The notes below the pieces were generated by a model. That model saw only the letters and a program-made list of their open reading frames with translations. It had not been told where the DNA came from and ran no database searches. Of a DNA stretch of 53,907 bases, positions 1 to 9,322 are shown one piece after another. This DNA comes from Candidatus Ornithoclostridium excrementipullorum. GTDB lineage: Bacteria; Bacillota; Clostridia; Christensenellales; UBA3700. Positions within the stretch are counted from its first letter, which is position 1, and every line of letters begins with the position of its first letter. The translations under genes were made by a program, and so were the position numbers. Where the stretch lies: contig DVKK01000061.1 of assembly GCA_018716085.1 (NCBI GenBank), positions 1-53,907 of the forward strand. The letters run 5' to 3'.

Positions 1-129
1 GAATATCCGTACGATCTTCTTTTTGAGCGCTCTTTTGCGTGCGCTGTGAGCGGCGCCGTCCAGTTTTTTTGCCGCGACCGCGGCTGTCACGGCTCCGAGA
101 CCGAAGCCGACAAGCATAGACATCTTCAT
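1..129 (-). CDS. Small hypothetical protein, 3' end cut by window edge
   Basis: The gene reads leftward off the window, so only the first 43 codons are visible. It starts MKMSMLVGFGLG and continues with an Ala/Val-rich stretch, then a Lys/Arg-rich segment (RKRALKKKI). This looks like one short N-terminal hydrophobic segment followed by a basic cytoplasmic part, loosely like YtxH-type envelope proteins, but I cannot assign a family. The start is supported by GAGGTGA a few bases upstream. It lies 27 bp after the glycerophosphodiesterase gene on the same strand and is probably the third gene of that operon. Confidence 0.5.
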   Translation of the reverse strand, partial: MKMSMLVGFGLGAVTAAVAAKKLDGAAHSARKRALKKKIVRIF

Positions 130-156
130 ATCGTCACCTCCGCGGTTAGTGTGTGC

Positions 157-894
157 TCAAGGCATTTCGATATACGCGGGATTTTTGATATCGCACTCGA
201 AAATGAAGTTGTCGTTGACCGTTTCGGCAAGCTGTTTCTGCGAAGGAGTGCGGACAGTCCATGCCACGAAAGCGACTTCGGGGCGGGCGGCGGTCACTTT
301 TGCAAAGAAACGCTTTTTTACTATCATGACGCTTGCCGCCAGAAAATCGACGTAATCGTGCGTGCGCATCCTGCGGCAGAACGCGCGCTGCCATGCGTAG
401 ATGTCGTACAGCTGTCCCAATATGACTTCGGGATGATGTTCGTGCCACCAGCGCACGGTACGCGGATCGAAGGATTCTATCCAATAGTGCCCCTTGTAGT
501 CTTTGAGCATTTCCCAAACGGCGGCGCAGGTCTGTTCGTACTTTTTCGTGACCTTTATTTCGATAAGCAGACCGACCCTGCCGTTCACGAGAGAGAGAAC
601 GTCGCTCAGTTTAGGAATATGCTCGTCCGTGTTCATCAAACGGTATTTTTCAAGGTGAGAAGAGTCTATCTTCTCGGGGTGCATCTTGATCCCGCAGGTG
701 CGTTTCAGCGAAGGATCGTGATGGACGATCAACGTGCCGTCGTCCGTAAGATAAACGTCCAGTTCGATGCCGTAGCCGTGTTCCACGGCGTTGCGGAATG
801 CCGCGAGCGAATTTTCGGGCATCGTCTTGTTGTCGTGCAGACCGCGGTGCGCGATCCTGTGCGTCATGAGAAAATCGTCTTTCGCTATTGCCAT
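157..894 (-). CDS. Glycerophosphodiester phosphodiesterase
   Basis: This 245-residue protein hydrolyses glycerophosphodiesters, released from phospholipids, to glycerol 3-phosphate and an alcohol. It shows the GDPD TIM-barrel signatures in order: HRG near residue 13-15, PENSLAAF, the metal-binding ELDVYLTDDG with its E and D, and HHDPSLKRT, then IEIK later in the barrel. Length matches cytosolic UgpQ-type enzymes and there is no signal peptide. A GAGGAT ribosome site precedes the ATG. It starts 16 bp after the LUD gene stop, so the two are probably co-transcribed. Confidence 0.88.
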   Translation of the reverse strand: MAIAKDDFLMTHRIAHRGLHDNKTMPENSLAAFRNAVEHGYGIELDVYLTDDGTLIVHHDPSLKRTCGIKMHPEKIDSSHLEKYRLMNTDEHIPKLSDVLSLVNGRVGLLIEIKVTKKYEQTCAAVWEMLKDYKGHYWIESFDPRTVRWWHEHHPEVILGQLYDIYAWQRAFCRRMRTHDYVDFLAASVMIVKKRFFAKVTAARPEVAFVAWTVRTPSQKQLAETVNDNFIFECDIKNPAYIEMP

Positions 895-910
895 AAGCTT
901 ATCCTCAGTA

Positions 911-1534
911 TCAGTATCCGAGAGCGTCCCGCACGAGTATCACGTGGACTTGCTTTTGCAGACGGGTGGGGTGGTGGACCACCGTCGTGACGTTGCACAT
1001 ACAGTCGGGCGAATTGCAGTAAGAGCATTTGCCCGTCACGGCGCAGGGCGTCTTTTTGCCGAGCCGCACTGCGTTGAGATGGCAGGTGTAGTTGCGGATA
1101 CGGTCCTCCGCTTCGGCAAGGTCGGACACTATTTTGTTGGAGCCTATCACATATACGACGTTGGGTACGCCGAATATCAGCGGCGCGACGCGGTTGGCCG
1201 TCCCGTCGATGTTGACGATATCGCCCGAAGTCGTGACGGCGTTCGCCGAAGAAACGTACCAATCCGCCTGCGCCGCCCGTTGATACATCGTGTCGCGTTC
1301 TTCGTCTGACACCGTGTCGTAGCTGTACACCTTGTGTCCTGCGTCCTGCAGACGGAACAGCGTTTTCAGTTCCTTCAGAGTCATGCTTCCGCCCGAGCCG
1401 ATGACGCAGGGAACGTCCCCTATGATCTTCGACACGAGGCCGTTGACTTCCGCCTTGTCGGCTATGTGCGGTACAAAGCCGCGTTTTTTCAGATTTTTTG
1501 CCGTGAGTTCGGTTTTGTCTTCCATAACTGTCAT
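911..1534 (-). CDS. LUD-domain (DUF162) protein
   Basis: This 207-residue protein belongs to the LUD family, which includes lactate-utilisation protein LutC. The short single-domain clostridial members have no assigned reaction. Visible features are a central GSGGSMTLKE motif, TTSGDIVNIDGTANR, and a C-terminal cysteine cluster (TPCAVTGKCSYC then CMCN) typical of this subgroup that could bind a metal. Two in-frame ATGs lie three codons apart. GGGAG is only 2 bp from the first and 11 bp from the second (1525), so the start is uncertain by three residues. A TTGACG/TAAAAT promoter lies upstream. Confidence 0.8.
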   Translation of the reverse strand: MTVMEDKTELTAKNLKKRGFVPHIADKAEVNGLVSKIIGDVPCVIGSGGSMTLKELKTLFRLQDAGHKVYSYDTVSDEERDTMYQRAAQADWYVSSANAVTTSGDIVNIDGTANRVAPLIFGVPNVVYVIGSNKIVSDLAEAEDRIRNYTCHLNAVRLGKKTPCAVTGKCSYCNSPDCMCNVTTVVHHPTRLQKQVHVILVRDALGY

Positions 1535-1553
1535 ATCTCCCTGTACGGTCTAT

Positions 1554-1582
1554 ATTTTACTATCGCGCGAGCATTCCGTCAA
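1554..1582 (-). promoter_or_regulatory. Sigma-70-type promoter for the LUD-GDPD operon
   Basis: Read on the minus strand, TTGACG (1582-1577) and TAAAAT (1559-1554) are separated by 17 bp. They lie about 20 bp upstream of the LUD start and face leftward, away from the aminotransferase promoter in the same gap. Confidence 0.6.
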
Positions 1583-1652
1583 CGGTTTTGCGGCGGTGCA
1601 CGGTCGAAGTGGGCGCGTTCGGCGCGGCGGAGCCGCTACGCTTTCAAAAGAC

Positions 1653-1681
1653 TTGCGAAAACGCGCGCGATTATATATAAT
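1653..1681 (+). promoter_or_regulatory. Sigma-70-type promoter for the aminotransferase-lepA-hemW operon
   Basis: TTGCGA (1653-1658) and TATAAT (1676-1681) are spaced 17 bp apart, about 46 bp upstream of the aminotransferase ATG. The gap from 1535 to 1727 thus holds two divergent, non-overlapping promoters. Confidence 0.6.
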
Positions 1682-1727
1682 ATATTCGATTATCGTACGG
1701 CGCGGTACTTGCGCGCGGGAGTATATC

Positions 1728-2951
1728 ATGATTTCCGAAAAGATGAAGCAGATGATAGGTTCGTCGTCCGCAATAAGGGCGATGTTCGAAGAGGGTAAAC
1801 GCCTCGCCGCCGAACGCGGCGCGGACAAGGTATACGATTTCAGTCTGGGCAACCCCAATATCGCGCCGCCCGCGCAGGTAACCGAGGCGGCGGAGAAGGA
1901 GCTGAGGGAGTGCAAAGGCGTATTCCTGCACGGATATATGAGCAACGCGGGTTACGAAGACGTGCGCGAAAAAATAGCTTCTTCGCTCAACGCGCGTTTC
2001 GGCATGAACTACGGCAAAGACGGTATCGTAATGACCGTCGGCGCCGCTGGCGGACTCAACGTAGTGCTTAAAGCTCTTCTCGATCCCGGCGACGAAGTCG
2101 CGGTGATATCGCCGTATTTCGGTGAATACCGCTGTTATGTTTCCAACTTCGGAGGCAAGCTCGTCGAGGCGGCGGCGGACAAGGATTTCATGCCGGATCC
2201 CGCCGCGATCGAAAAGGCGCTGTCCCCGAAAACCCGCGCGTTGATAATCAACACCCCCAACAATCCCACGGGTGCGGTCTACGGAGAAAGCGCTCTCAAA
2301 GCCATAGCCCGCGTGCTCGAAGAAGCTCAGAGCAAATACGGCTCGCCGATATATCTGATATCGGACGAGCCTTACCGCGAACTTGTCTACGGAGGCGTGA
2401 CGCAGCCGTACGTCGCCGGGTATTACCGCAATACTCTGTCGTGCTATTCTTTCAGCAAGTCGCTTTCGCTCGCGGGAGAGAGAATAGGATACATAGCAGT
2501 CTCGCCCGACGCCGACGGATACGACGAACTTTGCTCGGCGTGTTCGGTCGCGACGAGGATATTGGGATTCGTCAACGCGCCGTCGCTTATGCAGAGAGTC
2601 GCCGCGGATTGCATAGACGTACCGCCCGACATCGCTTTTTACGATTCCAACAGGGTCGCTTTCGAAAAGGCGCTCGACGACGCGGGGCTGGAATACGTAA
2701 AGCCGCAAGGCGCGTTCTACCTGTTCGTAAAGGCTCCGGACGGCGACGATCTTCTCTTCTGTCAGAGAGCGAAAGACAAAGGGATACTCATAGTGCCGTC
2801 TTCGAGTTTCGGCGTAAAAGGATATGCGCGCGCGGCTTATTGCGTATCGCCGGAAAGGATCTCTTCAAGCGCCGCCGCATTTGCGGAGCTGGCGGAGGAA
2901 TACGGAATAAAAAAACGTGCAGGTGTCGATAAAACGCATAAAGGAGAATGA
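1728..2951 (+). CDS. Pyridoxal-phosphate aminotransferase, class I/II
   Basis: This 407-residue fold-type I aminotransferase is most like aspartate/aromatic aminotransferases. The N-terminal substrate loop ([11 protein letters not shown]), the PLP-contacting [10 protein letters not shown], the SDEPYREL segment and the Schiff-base lysine in [15 protein letters not shown] (K244) are all present, and the conserved C-terminal arginine segment can be seen. Substrate cannot be fixed by eye. The ATG at 1728 is chosen because GGGAG lies 6 bp upstream, although the frame stays open further upstream. The stop sits 9 bp before the preferred lepA start, so the genes are likely co-transcribed. Confidence 0.85.
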   Translation: MISEKMKQMIGSSSAIRAMFEEGKRLAAERGADKVYDFSLGNPNIAPPAQVTEAAEKELRECKGVFLHGYMSNAGYEDVREKIASSLNARFGMNYGKDGIVMTVGAAGGLNVVLKALLDPGDEVAVISPYFGEYRCYVSNFGGKLVEAAADKDFMPDPAAIEKALSPKTRALIINTPNNPTGAVYGESALKAIARVLEEAQSKYGSPIYLISDEPYRELVYGGVTQPYVAGYYRNTLSCYSFSKSLSLAGERIGYIAVSPDADGYDELCSACSVATRILGFVNAPSLMQRVAADCIDVPPDIAFYDSNRVAFEKALDDAGLEYVKPQGAFYLFVKAPDGDDLLFCQRAKDKGILIVPSSSFGVKGYARAAYCVSPERISSSAAAFAELAEEYGIKKRAGVDKTHKGE

Positions 2952-2959
2952 GGGGACAG

Positions 2960-4762
2960 ATGCCCAAAGATCAGAGCAAGATAAGAAATTTTTGTATAGT
3001 CGCACACATCGACCACGGCAAGAGCACTCTTGCCGACCGTATCATGGATCTTACGGAGACCGTGGCGAAACGCGACGCGAAGGAACAGCTGCTCGACAGC
3101 ATGGATCTGGAACGCGAGCGGGGTATAACCATCAAACTCACCCCCGTGAGAATGAACTACGTTTACAAAGGCGAGAATTACGAACTTAACCTTATCGACA
3201 CCCCGGGACACGTGGACTTTACTTACGAAGTTTCGCGTTCGCTCAAAGCGTGCGAAGGCGCGATACTCATAGTTGACGCTTCGCAGGGCATAGAGGCTCA
3301 GACTCTGACCAACGTCTATCTCGCTTTGGACAACGATCTGGAAATAATACCCGTTATCAACAAGATAGATCTGCCGTCCGCCCGCCCCGACGAGATCAAA
3401 AAAGAGATAGAGGACGTCATAGGGCTCGACGCGGAGAACGCGCCGCTCGTTTCGGCAAAAGAGGGGATAGGGATAGACGAAGTGCTGAAACAGGTCGTGG
3501 AGTTGCTGCCGCCTCCGAGCGGAGATTACGGCGCGCCGCTCAAAGCTCTCATATTTGACAGTTATTACGACAGTTATAAGGGTGCGATATCTTTTATCCG
3601 CGTGTTCGACGGCAGCGTCAAGGTCGGCGACAGGATAAAGATGTTTTCCACGGGCAAGGTGTTCGACGTCACCGAAGTGGGCGTTTTTACGCCAAGATCC
3701 ACGCCGTGCGACAGCCTCGGCGCGGGCGACGTCGGTTATCTCTGCGCCAGCATAAAAAACGTCGCGGATACCAAGGTCGGCGACACGATCACGCTTGCCG
3801 AAGGCGGAGCGAGCGAGCCTCTCGAAGGATTCAAAGAAGTTTCGCCGATGGTATTCTGCGGTATATATCCCACCGACGGAGCGCGTTACGGAGATCTCAA
3901 AGACGCTCTCGAAAAGCTGAAACTCAACGACGCGTCGCTTACTTACGAACCCGACGTGTCCAAAGCGCTCGGCTTCGGATTCCGCTGCGGTTTTCTCGGT
4001 CTTCTGCATATGGAGATCATACAGGAGAGGCTGGAACGCGAATTCGATCTCGATCTCATAACCACCGCTCCGGGAGTTTCGTACCGAGTGGTCAAGACCG
4101 ACGGCGCTACGCTCGAAGTGTCCAACCCGTCCGATCTGCCTCCCGCGGGGGAGATCGACCACATGGAGGAGCCCGTCGTCAACGCTTTTCTGTACACTCC
4201 GCCCGAATACGTCGGCGCGATAATGGAACTGTGCCAGGACAAGCGCGGCGTGTTCAAGAATATGACTTATCTCGACCGCACGCGCGTCAAGATAGATTAC
4301 GAGATGCCGCTGAACGAGATAATCTACGACTTTTTCGACTCGCTGAAATCGCGTTCGCGCGGTTACGCAAGTCTTGATTACGAGATCATAGGATACAGAG
4401 AGAGCGATCTTGTCAAGCTCGATCTGCTGCTCAACGGCGAGATCTGCGACGCGCTCAGTCTGATAGTCCACAGAGAAAAGGCGTATGCGCGCGGCAGAGC
4501 GATAGCCGAAAAGCTCAAAGAAGTGATACCTCGTCAGCTGTTCGAGATACCGATACAGGCGGCTATCGGAGGCAAAGTCATCGCGCGCGAAACGGTAAAG
4601 GCGATGCGAAAAGACGTTCTTGCCAAATGCTACGGAGGAGATATCACCCGTAAGAAAAAGTTGCTCGAAAAGCAAAAAGAGGGCAAAAAGCGTATGCGTC
4701 AGGTAGGCAGCGTAGAGGTACCGAGCGAAGCGTTCATGACCATACTCAAATTCGACAAATGA
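2960..4762 (+). CDS. lepA: Elongation factor 4 (LepA), ribosome-associated GTPase
   Basis: This 600-residue translational GTPase back-translocates or remodels stalled ribosomes. The G1 motif AHIDHGKST starts at residue 15. Switch [16 protein letters not shown] (G4) and a SAKEG (G5) follow. The C-terminal LepA-specific domain ends with [17 protein letters not shown], which contacts the peptidyl-transferase centre. An upstream ATG at 2948 overlaps the aminotransferase stop, but its AAGGAG is only 1 bp away. The ATG at 2960 ([11 protein letters not shown]) fits family N-termini better. Translation runs into hemW through a 4-base ATGA overlap. Confidence 0.96.
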   Translation: MPKDQSKIRNFCIVAHIDHGKSTLADRIMDLTETVAKRDAKEQLLDSMDLERERGITIKLTPVRMNYVYKGENYELNLIDTPGHVDFTYEVSRSLKACEGAILIVDASQGIEAQTLTNVYLALDNDLEIIPVINKIDLPSARPDEIKKEIEDVIGLDAENAPLVSAKEGIGIDEVLKQVVELLPPPSGDYGAPLKALIFDSYYDSYKGAISFIRVFDGSVKVGDRIKMFSTGKVFDVTEVGVFTPRSTPCDSLGAGDVGYLCASIKNVADTKVGDTITLAEGGASEPLEGFKEVSPMVFCGIYPTDGARYGDLKDALEKLKLNDASLTYEPDVSKALGFGFRCGFLGLLHMEIIQERLEREFDLDLITTAPGVSYRVVKTDGATLEVSNPSDLPPAGEIDHMEEPVVNAFLYTPPEYVGAIMELCQDKRGVFKNMTYLDRTRVKIDYEMPLNEIIYDFFDSLKSRSRGYASLDYEIIGYRESDLVKLDLLLNGEICDALSLIVHREKAYARGRAIAEKLKEVIPRQLFEIPIQAAIGGKVIARETVKAMRKDVLAKCYGGDITRKKKLLEKQKEGKKRMRQVGSVEVPSEAFMTILKFDK

Positions 4763-5883
4763 GCGGAGGGGCGGGACTTTACATCCATATACCGTTCTGC
4801 GCGTCCAAATGCGCGTACTGCGATTTCTGTTCCGCTCCCGCCGACGACGGCGTAAAACGCGCGTACGTAGACGCGCTCATAGCCGAGATAAGAGATTCCG
4901 CGGAGCGTTTCGGAGGCTGTGCGGATACGGTATATATCGGAGGCGGAACGCCTTCGTGTTTGCCGCGCGGAGAGATAAAGCGTATCTCCGACGCGGTTTT
5001 TTCGTGTTTCGGCGGCAATATCGCGGAGTTTACCGCAGAGGCGAACCCCGAAAGTTTTACGGAAGAAAAGGCGGACGAATACGCCGCCGCCGGAATAACG
5101 CGCGTCAGCCTGGGCGTACAGAGCACCGACGAAGGAATATTGCGTTTTCTCGGACGGGCTCACGATCTCGCTCAGGCGGAAAAAGCGGCAAGAGAGGCGT
5201 CTTCGCGTTTTTCGCTCAATCTCGATTGTATGCTCGGACTGCCCGGACAAAATGCCGCGTCGGCAGCCGAGTTCACGGATTTTGCGGCGTCGTGCGGCGC
5301 TGAGCATATCAGCGCGTATATACTCAAAACCGAGGAAGGAACGCCGCTTGCGGACAGAGTCGCGCGCGGACTGAAACTTCCGGACGAGGACGAGTGCGCC
5401 GATATGTATGAAGCGTTCTTTGCCGCTGCGCGCAAAAGAGGTTTCCGCCGCTATGAAACGAGCAATTTTGCGATCCCCGGCGCGGAATGCAGGCACAACC
5501 TGAAATATTGGCGTATGGACGACTACATCGGCGTGGGACCGTCGGCTCACGGCAAGATCGGTATGTTGAGATATTACGTGCCGTCGGATATAAAGAGGTA
5601 TATCGAGCGCGCAGACAAAGGCGTATTCGTGCGCGAAAACGAGGAGATATTGACGCCGGAGAGCGCGTTCGACGAATACGTGATGACGGGACTGCGCCTG
5701 GACGAAGGCGTGGATATAGCGGAGGGAGAGCGCAGATTCGGATCGAGTTTCGAAGACCGCTACGGCGAAAACGTGCGGAAGTGCTCTCGTTACGTCTGTG
5801 CCGAAAACGGTTTCTTGCGGATAAGACCGCAGTACGCGCTCGTGGCAAACGCCGTCATTCTGAAAATAATTCCGCAAATATAA
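4759..5883 (+). CDS. hemW: Radical SAM heme chaperone HemW
   Basis: This 374-residue radical SAM protein is of the HemW type, which binds heme and delivers it to target proteins. It is often misannotated as oxygen-independent coproporphyrinogen oxidase. The 4Fe-4S cluster motif CASKCAYC has C14, C18 and C21. GGGTPS, EANPES and SLGVQS follow as in HemW. The lepA-hemW order with an ATGA overlap is widespread in Bacillota. It ends 25 bp before a strong hairpin terminator. Confidence 0.92.
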   Translation: MSGGAGLYIHIPFCASKCAYCDFCSAPADDGVKRAYVDALIAEIRDSAERFGGCADTVYIGGGTPSCLPRGEIKRISDAVFSCFGGNIAEFTAEANPESFTEEKADEYAAAGITRVSLGVQSTDEGILRFLGRAHDLAQAEKAAREASSRFSLNLDCMLGLPGQNAASAAEFTDFAASCGAEHISAYILKTEEGTPLADRVARGLKLPDEDECADMYEAFFAAARKRGFRRYETSNFAIPGAECRHNLKYWRMDDYIGVGPSAHGKIGMLRYYVPSDIKRYIERADKGVFVRENEEILTPESAFDEYVMTGLRLDEGVDIAEGERRFGSSFEDRYGENVRKCSRYVCAENGFLRIRPQYALVANAVILKIIPQI

Positions 5884-5908
5884 ACGCAGTCAAGCGGCTG
5901 TGCGAAGC

Positions 5909-5942
5909 AAAGGAAAAGACCCGACGTCGGGTCTTTTCCTTT
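5909..5942. terminator. Bidirectional intrinsic terminator
   Basis: A perfect 34-bp palindrome, with arms AAAGGAAAAGACCCGAC and its complement, lies between the convergent hemW and symporter genes. The A-rich and T-rich outer arms supply a U-run in both directions. Its right end is 4 bp from the symporter stop codon. Confidence 0.88.
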
Positions 5943-5946
5943 ATGT

Positions 5947-7503
5947 TCAGCAGAGTTTCTTTTTGAGATCTTCGTATTCGGCTCTTTCCTCTTCGGTAAA
6001 GCTCTCTACGCCGCTTTCGTTGCGTTTGAGTACGAAATAGCGTATCCTTGCGAGCCTTTTGTCCGTTACGCGGTACTTGATCGAAGCGATGAATCCCAAT
6101 GTGAGCAGGACCGTTACCGCGACGGCGATGAGCACTCGGATGGCGACGAGCACGCTTTCGGGCTGTTGCTGCAAAATGCTGTTGCCGTTTTCGTCGACGA
6201 TCGGTTCGATATATCCCGCTCCGCCGAGTACCCAGCCTACCATGCCGGTGCCGAAAGCGGTCGCGAGCGTACGCATGAAGGTCATCACTCCGGACATATT
6301 CGCGGTCGGACGGTACCCGAGTTTGAGTTCCGCCACGTCCACGGTATCGGCGAATATCAGCCAAGGCATCGACTGCGCTCCCGCGAAGCCGAATCCCATT
6401 ATCATCGCAAACAGCGGTATGAGTATCGGAGGCCAACTGCGTTGATAGCACGCAAGCAGGATAGCGCCGATTATGTACAGCGGCAGTCCCGCTCTGAACG
6501 CGGCTTGCTTGGAGAACTTGGCCTTTATCACATAGGAGATCGCGATACCTATCGCGGCGCTGACCATCAGCGGAGCTATGATCATTATGGGCCCCATGTC
6601 GATCTGAATAAATCCGAGATCGACGACCACTCCGTCGATCGCGCCTCCGATATAGTCGGTGTAATATATCGCTATCGCGCTGATCATATCGAGGGTGAGG
6701 AAAGCCGTCACGTACATCACGAGGTGCCATACGTACGATTTTACGGTGAGGCACTTGAAGAAGTCCTTAATGTTGAATTTTTTCTTTTCCGTCGGATCGA
6801 ACGGCGCGCGCTCCTTGATCGTAAAGCCCGCGATTACGAGCGGTATCCCGAAGAACAGACCGAATCCGAACACTATTATGAAGTAGAACGTTGTGTAAGA
6901 CATCGTCGCGTTTTCGCCCGTGACCATGCCCCAGAGCAGCGACGGTATCAGATAGAAGATGCCTGCGGCGATTATGTCGAACAGCAGTTTCCAGGTATTG
7001 GCTCTGTTGCGCTGTCTGTAATCCATCGAAATGTCCGAGCTCATCGCCATATACGGCACCTGGGACAGAGAGGAGATCGAGCAGTAGATGATATACGCAA
7101 AGACCATCCACACGACCTGGGAACTTGCGCCGAAATTCTGTATCGGAGCGAACAGTATCGCAAGCCCGAACGGTATCAGAATGCCGCCCATTATCATATA
7201 AGGCTTTCTTCTGCCCAGTTTGGACCAACGCGAATTGTCGGAAATGATACCCATCGAAGGGTCGATTATCGCGTCCCATATCTTGGACACCATTATGACG
7301 GTACCGGCGATCCCGGCGTCGATGCCGATGATATTGGTGAAGAATGCGAGCAGAATGACGGAGATGAATGCCGCCTGGCCGCCCCCGAACAGGTCGGCGG
7401 CTCCGTAGATTATCTGCTCTTTGAGAGGTATGACGTCTTCGGGTCTGCAAGTGTCCTCGACGGCGGCGTTCTCTTCCTGCCGCTGTTTTTTGAAAAGACT
7501 CAT
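5947..7503 (-). CDS. GPH-family sugar:cation symporter (MFS)
   Basis: This 518-residue polytopic membrane protein is of the glycoside-pentoside-hexuronide:cation symporter family (MelB-like), importing a sugar or glycoside with Na+ or H+. Family marks are DAIIDPSMGIISDNS after the second helix, GRRKPYMIMGG in the loop after it, and about 12 hydrophobic segments. An N-terminal cytosolic stretch of about 40 residues and a charged C-tail (TEEERAEYEDLKKKL) flank the core. The ATG at 7503 follows GAGGAG at 11 bp and a promoter at 7538-7567. The frame remains open further upstream but is not transporter-like there. No glycosidase is adjacent, so the substrate is unknown. Confidence 0.87.
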   Translation of the reverse strand: MSLFKKQRQEENAAVEDTCRPEDVIPLKEQIIYGAADLFGGGQAAFISVILLAFFTNIIGIDAGIAGTVIMVSKIWDAIIDPSMGIISDNSRWSKLGRRKPYMIMGGILIPFGLAILFAPIQNFGASSQVVWMVFAYIIYCSISSLSQVPYMAMSSDISMDYRQRNRANTWKLLFDIIAAGIFYLIPSLLWGMVTGENATMSYTTFYFIIVFGFGLFFGIPLVIAGFTIKERAPFDPTEKKKFNIKDFFKCLTVKSYVWHLVMYVTAFLTLDMISAIAIYYTDYIGGAIDGVVVDLGFIQIDMGPIMIIAPLMVSAAIGIAISYVIKAKFSKQAAFRAGLPLYIIGAILLACYQRSWPPILIPLFAMIMGFGFAGAQSMPWLIFADTVDVAELKLGYRPTANMSGVMTFMRTLATAFGTGMVGWVLGGAGYIEPIVDENGNSILQQQPESVLVAIRVLIAVAVTVLLTLGFIASIKYRVTDKRLARIRYFVLKRNESGVESFTEEERAEYEDLKKKLC

Positions 7504-7537
7504 CTGTGTGTCGCTCCTCGGCAAAGTTTGTAAGTCA

Positions 7538-7567
7538 AGTATAACACAGATCGTATGCCGAACGCAA
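7538..7567 (-). promoter_or_regulatory. Sigma-70-type promoter for the GPH symporter
   Basis: On the minus strand TTGCGT (7567-7562) and TATACT (7543-7538) are 18 bp apart, giving a 5' UTR of roughly 30 nt before the ATG at 7503. Confidence 0.6.
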
Positions 7568-7595
7568 CGCGCGCGCTTTTGTTTGCGCGAATATG

Positions 7596-7629
7596 GCAAA
7601 AACTTTACTCGTCTTAGCGAAAACTTTAC
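7596..7629. promoter_or_regulatory. Candidate operator: 13-bp direct repeat, 21-bp period
   Basis: GCAAAAACTTTAC (7596-7608) and GCGAAAACTTTAC (7617-7629) differ at one base and start exactly 21 bp apart, two helical turns. They lie about 30 bp upstream of the -35 box of the symporter promoter. That position and phasing suit a transcriptional activator binding as a dimer to direct repeats, such as AraC-type or OmpR-type proteins. The regulator is not identified. Confidence 0.45.
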
Positions 7630-8113
7630 ATTTGCGCCTGCCCCGCGCAGGTGCGGGCGGGGACGACCTGCGTAACGCGGCGCGGCAACGCGCGCTCGCC
7701 GCACCCGAAAAACCGCGACGACGAGAGTATCGAAAGCGTTATCGGAGTAATCGCGTCGTACGGATCTTGCCGCCGCTGTGCGACGGAAAGCGTCCTCCTT
7801 TCGTTTGCCGACGACGCAGTGCGATCCTGTTTTCGACAGATCCGCGTATCCGCGGAATATCTTTGCGCTTGTCTTACGACGAGGGGACGGCGATCGGCGG
7901 GCGGGTCGGGAATGTACGGCGTTTAGGAACAAAGCGGCGCCCGTACCGCGTCGATCATTGTCGTAATTTAACGAAATGAATAATAATTGATAATAATTGT
8001 AAATAAACGATATATAGCGACAGGTACGTTAGTCTTTCAGACAGATGCGCGTACGGGAGAGCGTGTGCCGCGGAGGGTAAAACCGTTAGGGCAAAAGAAT
8101 TGGCTCGCAGCAT
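7630..8113. other. Long non-coding gap, no gene supported
   Basis: About 480 bp between the symporter control region and the promoter at 8114. Short frames exist on both strands but none has a ribosome site or recognisable protein. The left part is GC-rich with small hairpins (for example CCTG/CAGG near 7640). The part around 7965-8015 is sharply AT-rich, with a repeated ATAATTG/ATAATAATTG element. I see no match to RNase P, SRP, 6S or tmRNA signatures. Confidence 0.5.
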
Positions 8114-8143
8114 TTGCCAAACGCGCCCGCGACATATTATAAT
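8114..8143 (+). promoter_or_regulatory. Promoter giving a probable leaderless mRNA
   Basis: TTGCCA (8114-8119) and TATAAT (8138-8143) are 18 bp apart. Only six bases (ATCACT) separate the -10 box from the ATG at 8150, so the expected transcription start is the A of the start codon. No Shine-Dalgarno sequence is present. Confidence 0.6.
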
Positions 8144-8149
8144 ATCACT

Positions 8150-9241
8150 ATGACGATGACGGAAATTGCGGACGAAAAAATATTGCAGGTCAGGGTCAGC
8201 TCGTTGGAGATGAGTTACTTCGGCGGAGCGACCGCTGTCAAAAACTGGAGTTTTTCTCTGGGCAGAGGCGAAAAGCTGTGTATTTTCGGTATGCACAATC
8301 AGGGCAAGACCGCGTTGCTGCGTACGCTTGCGGGGTTGGAAGAGTACGGCGGAAGTATCCTCGTTGACGGCAAAGAGGTGAGGGATATCCCGCCCAGGGA
8401 GATACCGATCGCGTTCAGTTTCGACCTCGGCAGTCTGCAAAGGCACAAGACCGCGCTGAAAAATATCGTCAGACCGCTCATGCTGCGCAAATGCGACAGC
8501 AAGTATATAGCAAAAAGACTGGCATATGTGACAAGACTGTTCGATATAGAGGACCTGCTCAACGTCAAGATCAAGGAACTTACTCCGCTGCAAACGGGCA
8601 AAGTGCTGCTTGCGCGCATATTCGTCAGGGAATGTTCGCTTTACCTTATAGACGACGTATTCTCGGGAATGGGATACACGGCGCGCAGAGAAGCGTTCGA
8701 GGCGTTGACGAGAGCGGCGGGAAAATGCGGCGGCGCGGTCATATACGCCACCGACAGGATGTACGAAGCGAGAGAGTTCGGAGGCAAGATATCCGTCGTG
8801 TATGCGGGTATGCCGAGGCAGATAGACGAATATTACCGTCTTTACCGCGATCCGCTTTCGCTGGCGGTCGTCGAGGGACTGGACGATCACGTCGGCATAG
8901 TTCCCGGACTTCTGAAAAAGGACGAAAGAGGATACCGCGCGTCGCTGTTCGGAGAAAAGAGCGTCGCGGCGCCGACGCCCATTTCGGACACATACGTCAA
9001 CAAACAGGTACTTTTCTGCGTTTACCCGAACGACGTCGAGGCGAAAAGATCGGACGAGGGCGCATGGGTCGCGGACCGTTCCGTCAGCACGAAGGACGGC
9101 AGGATCGTCAGGCTTGTCAGGGAAGACGGGGTCGTATTCGTGCAGGATCCCGATCTTGCCGAGGGAGAACGTGCGGACGCGGAGATAAAGGCGGTCGGCA
9201 ATTATTTCGACAAGATAAGCGAGTTCAAGATAAACTGCTGA
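8150..9241 (+). CDS. Degenerate ABC-type ATPase (MalK/UgpC-like), possibly inactive
   Basis: This 363-residue protein has an N-terminal ABC nucleotide-binding fold and a C-terminal part of about 120 residues in the place of a TOBE domain, as in sugar-importer ATPases. Walker A is intact (GMHNQGKT, residues 47-54). The other catalytic elements are altered: the Q-loop position reads AFSFD, the signature LSGGQ is replaced by LTPLQ, Walker B is LIDDVFSG with D instead of the catalytic E, and the switch-histidine position reads ATDRM. It likely binds nucleotide without normal hydrolysis. No permease or binding protein is adjacent. Start chosen from the promoter spacing; a second ATG lies at 8156. 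Confidence 0.7.
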   Translation: MTMTEIADEKILQVRVSSLEMSYFGGATAVKNWSFSLGRGEKLCIFGMHNQGKTALLRTLAGLEEYGGSILVDGKEVRDIPPREIPIAFSFDLGSLQRHKTALKNIVRPLMLRKCDSKYIAKRLAYVTRLFDIEDLLNVKIKELTPLQTGKVLLARIFVRECSLYLIDDVFSGMGYTARREAFEALTRAAGKCGGAVIYATDRMYEAREFGGKISVVYAGMPRQIDEYYRLYRDPLSLAVVEGLDDHVGIVPGLLKKDERGYRASLFGEKSVAAPTPISDTYVNKQVLFCVYPNDVEAKRSDEGAWVADRSVSTKDGRIVRLVREDGVVFVQDPDLAEGERADAEIKAVGNYFDKISEFKINC

Positions 9242-9322
9242 ACGTGCGCAGAGGGGCAGATAAACTTCCGCCTCCTGCGTATAATATATAAGCGCGTCCT
9301 TTCGGGCGCATCGGAGAATACC

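Noticed and set aside
2837..4675. 612-codon antisense frame opposite lepA
   Set aside because: LepA on the other strand has every family motif; the antisense product has none.
5909..5942. Regulatory palindrome or recombination site
   Set aside because: Position between two convergent stops and A/T-rich arm ends fit a bidirectional terminator.
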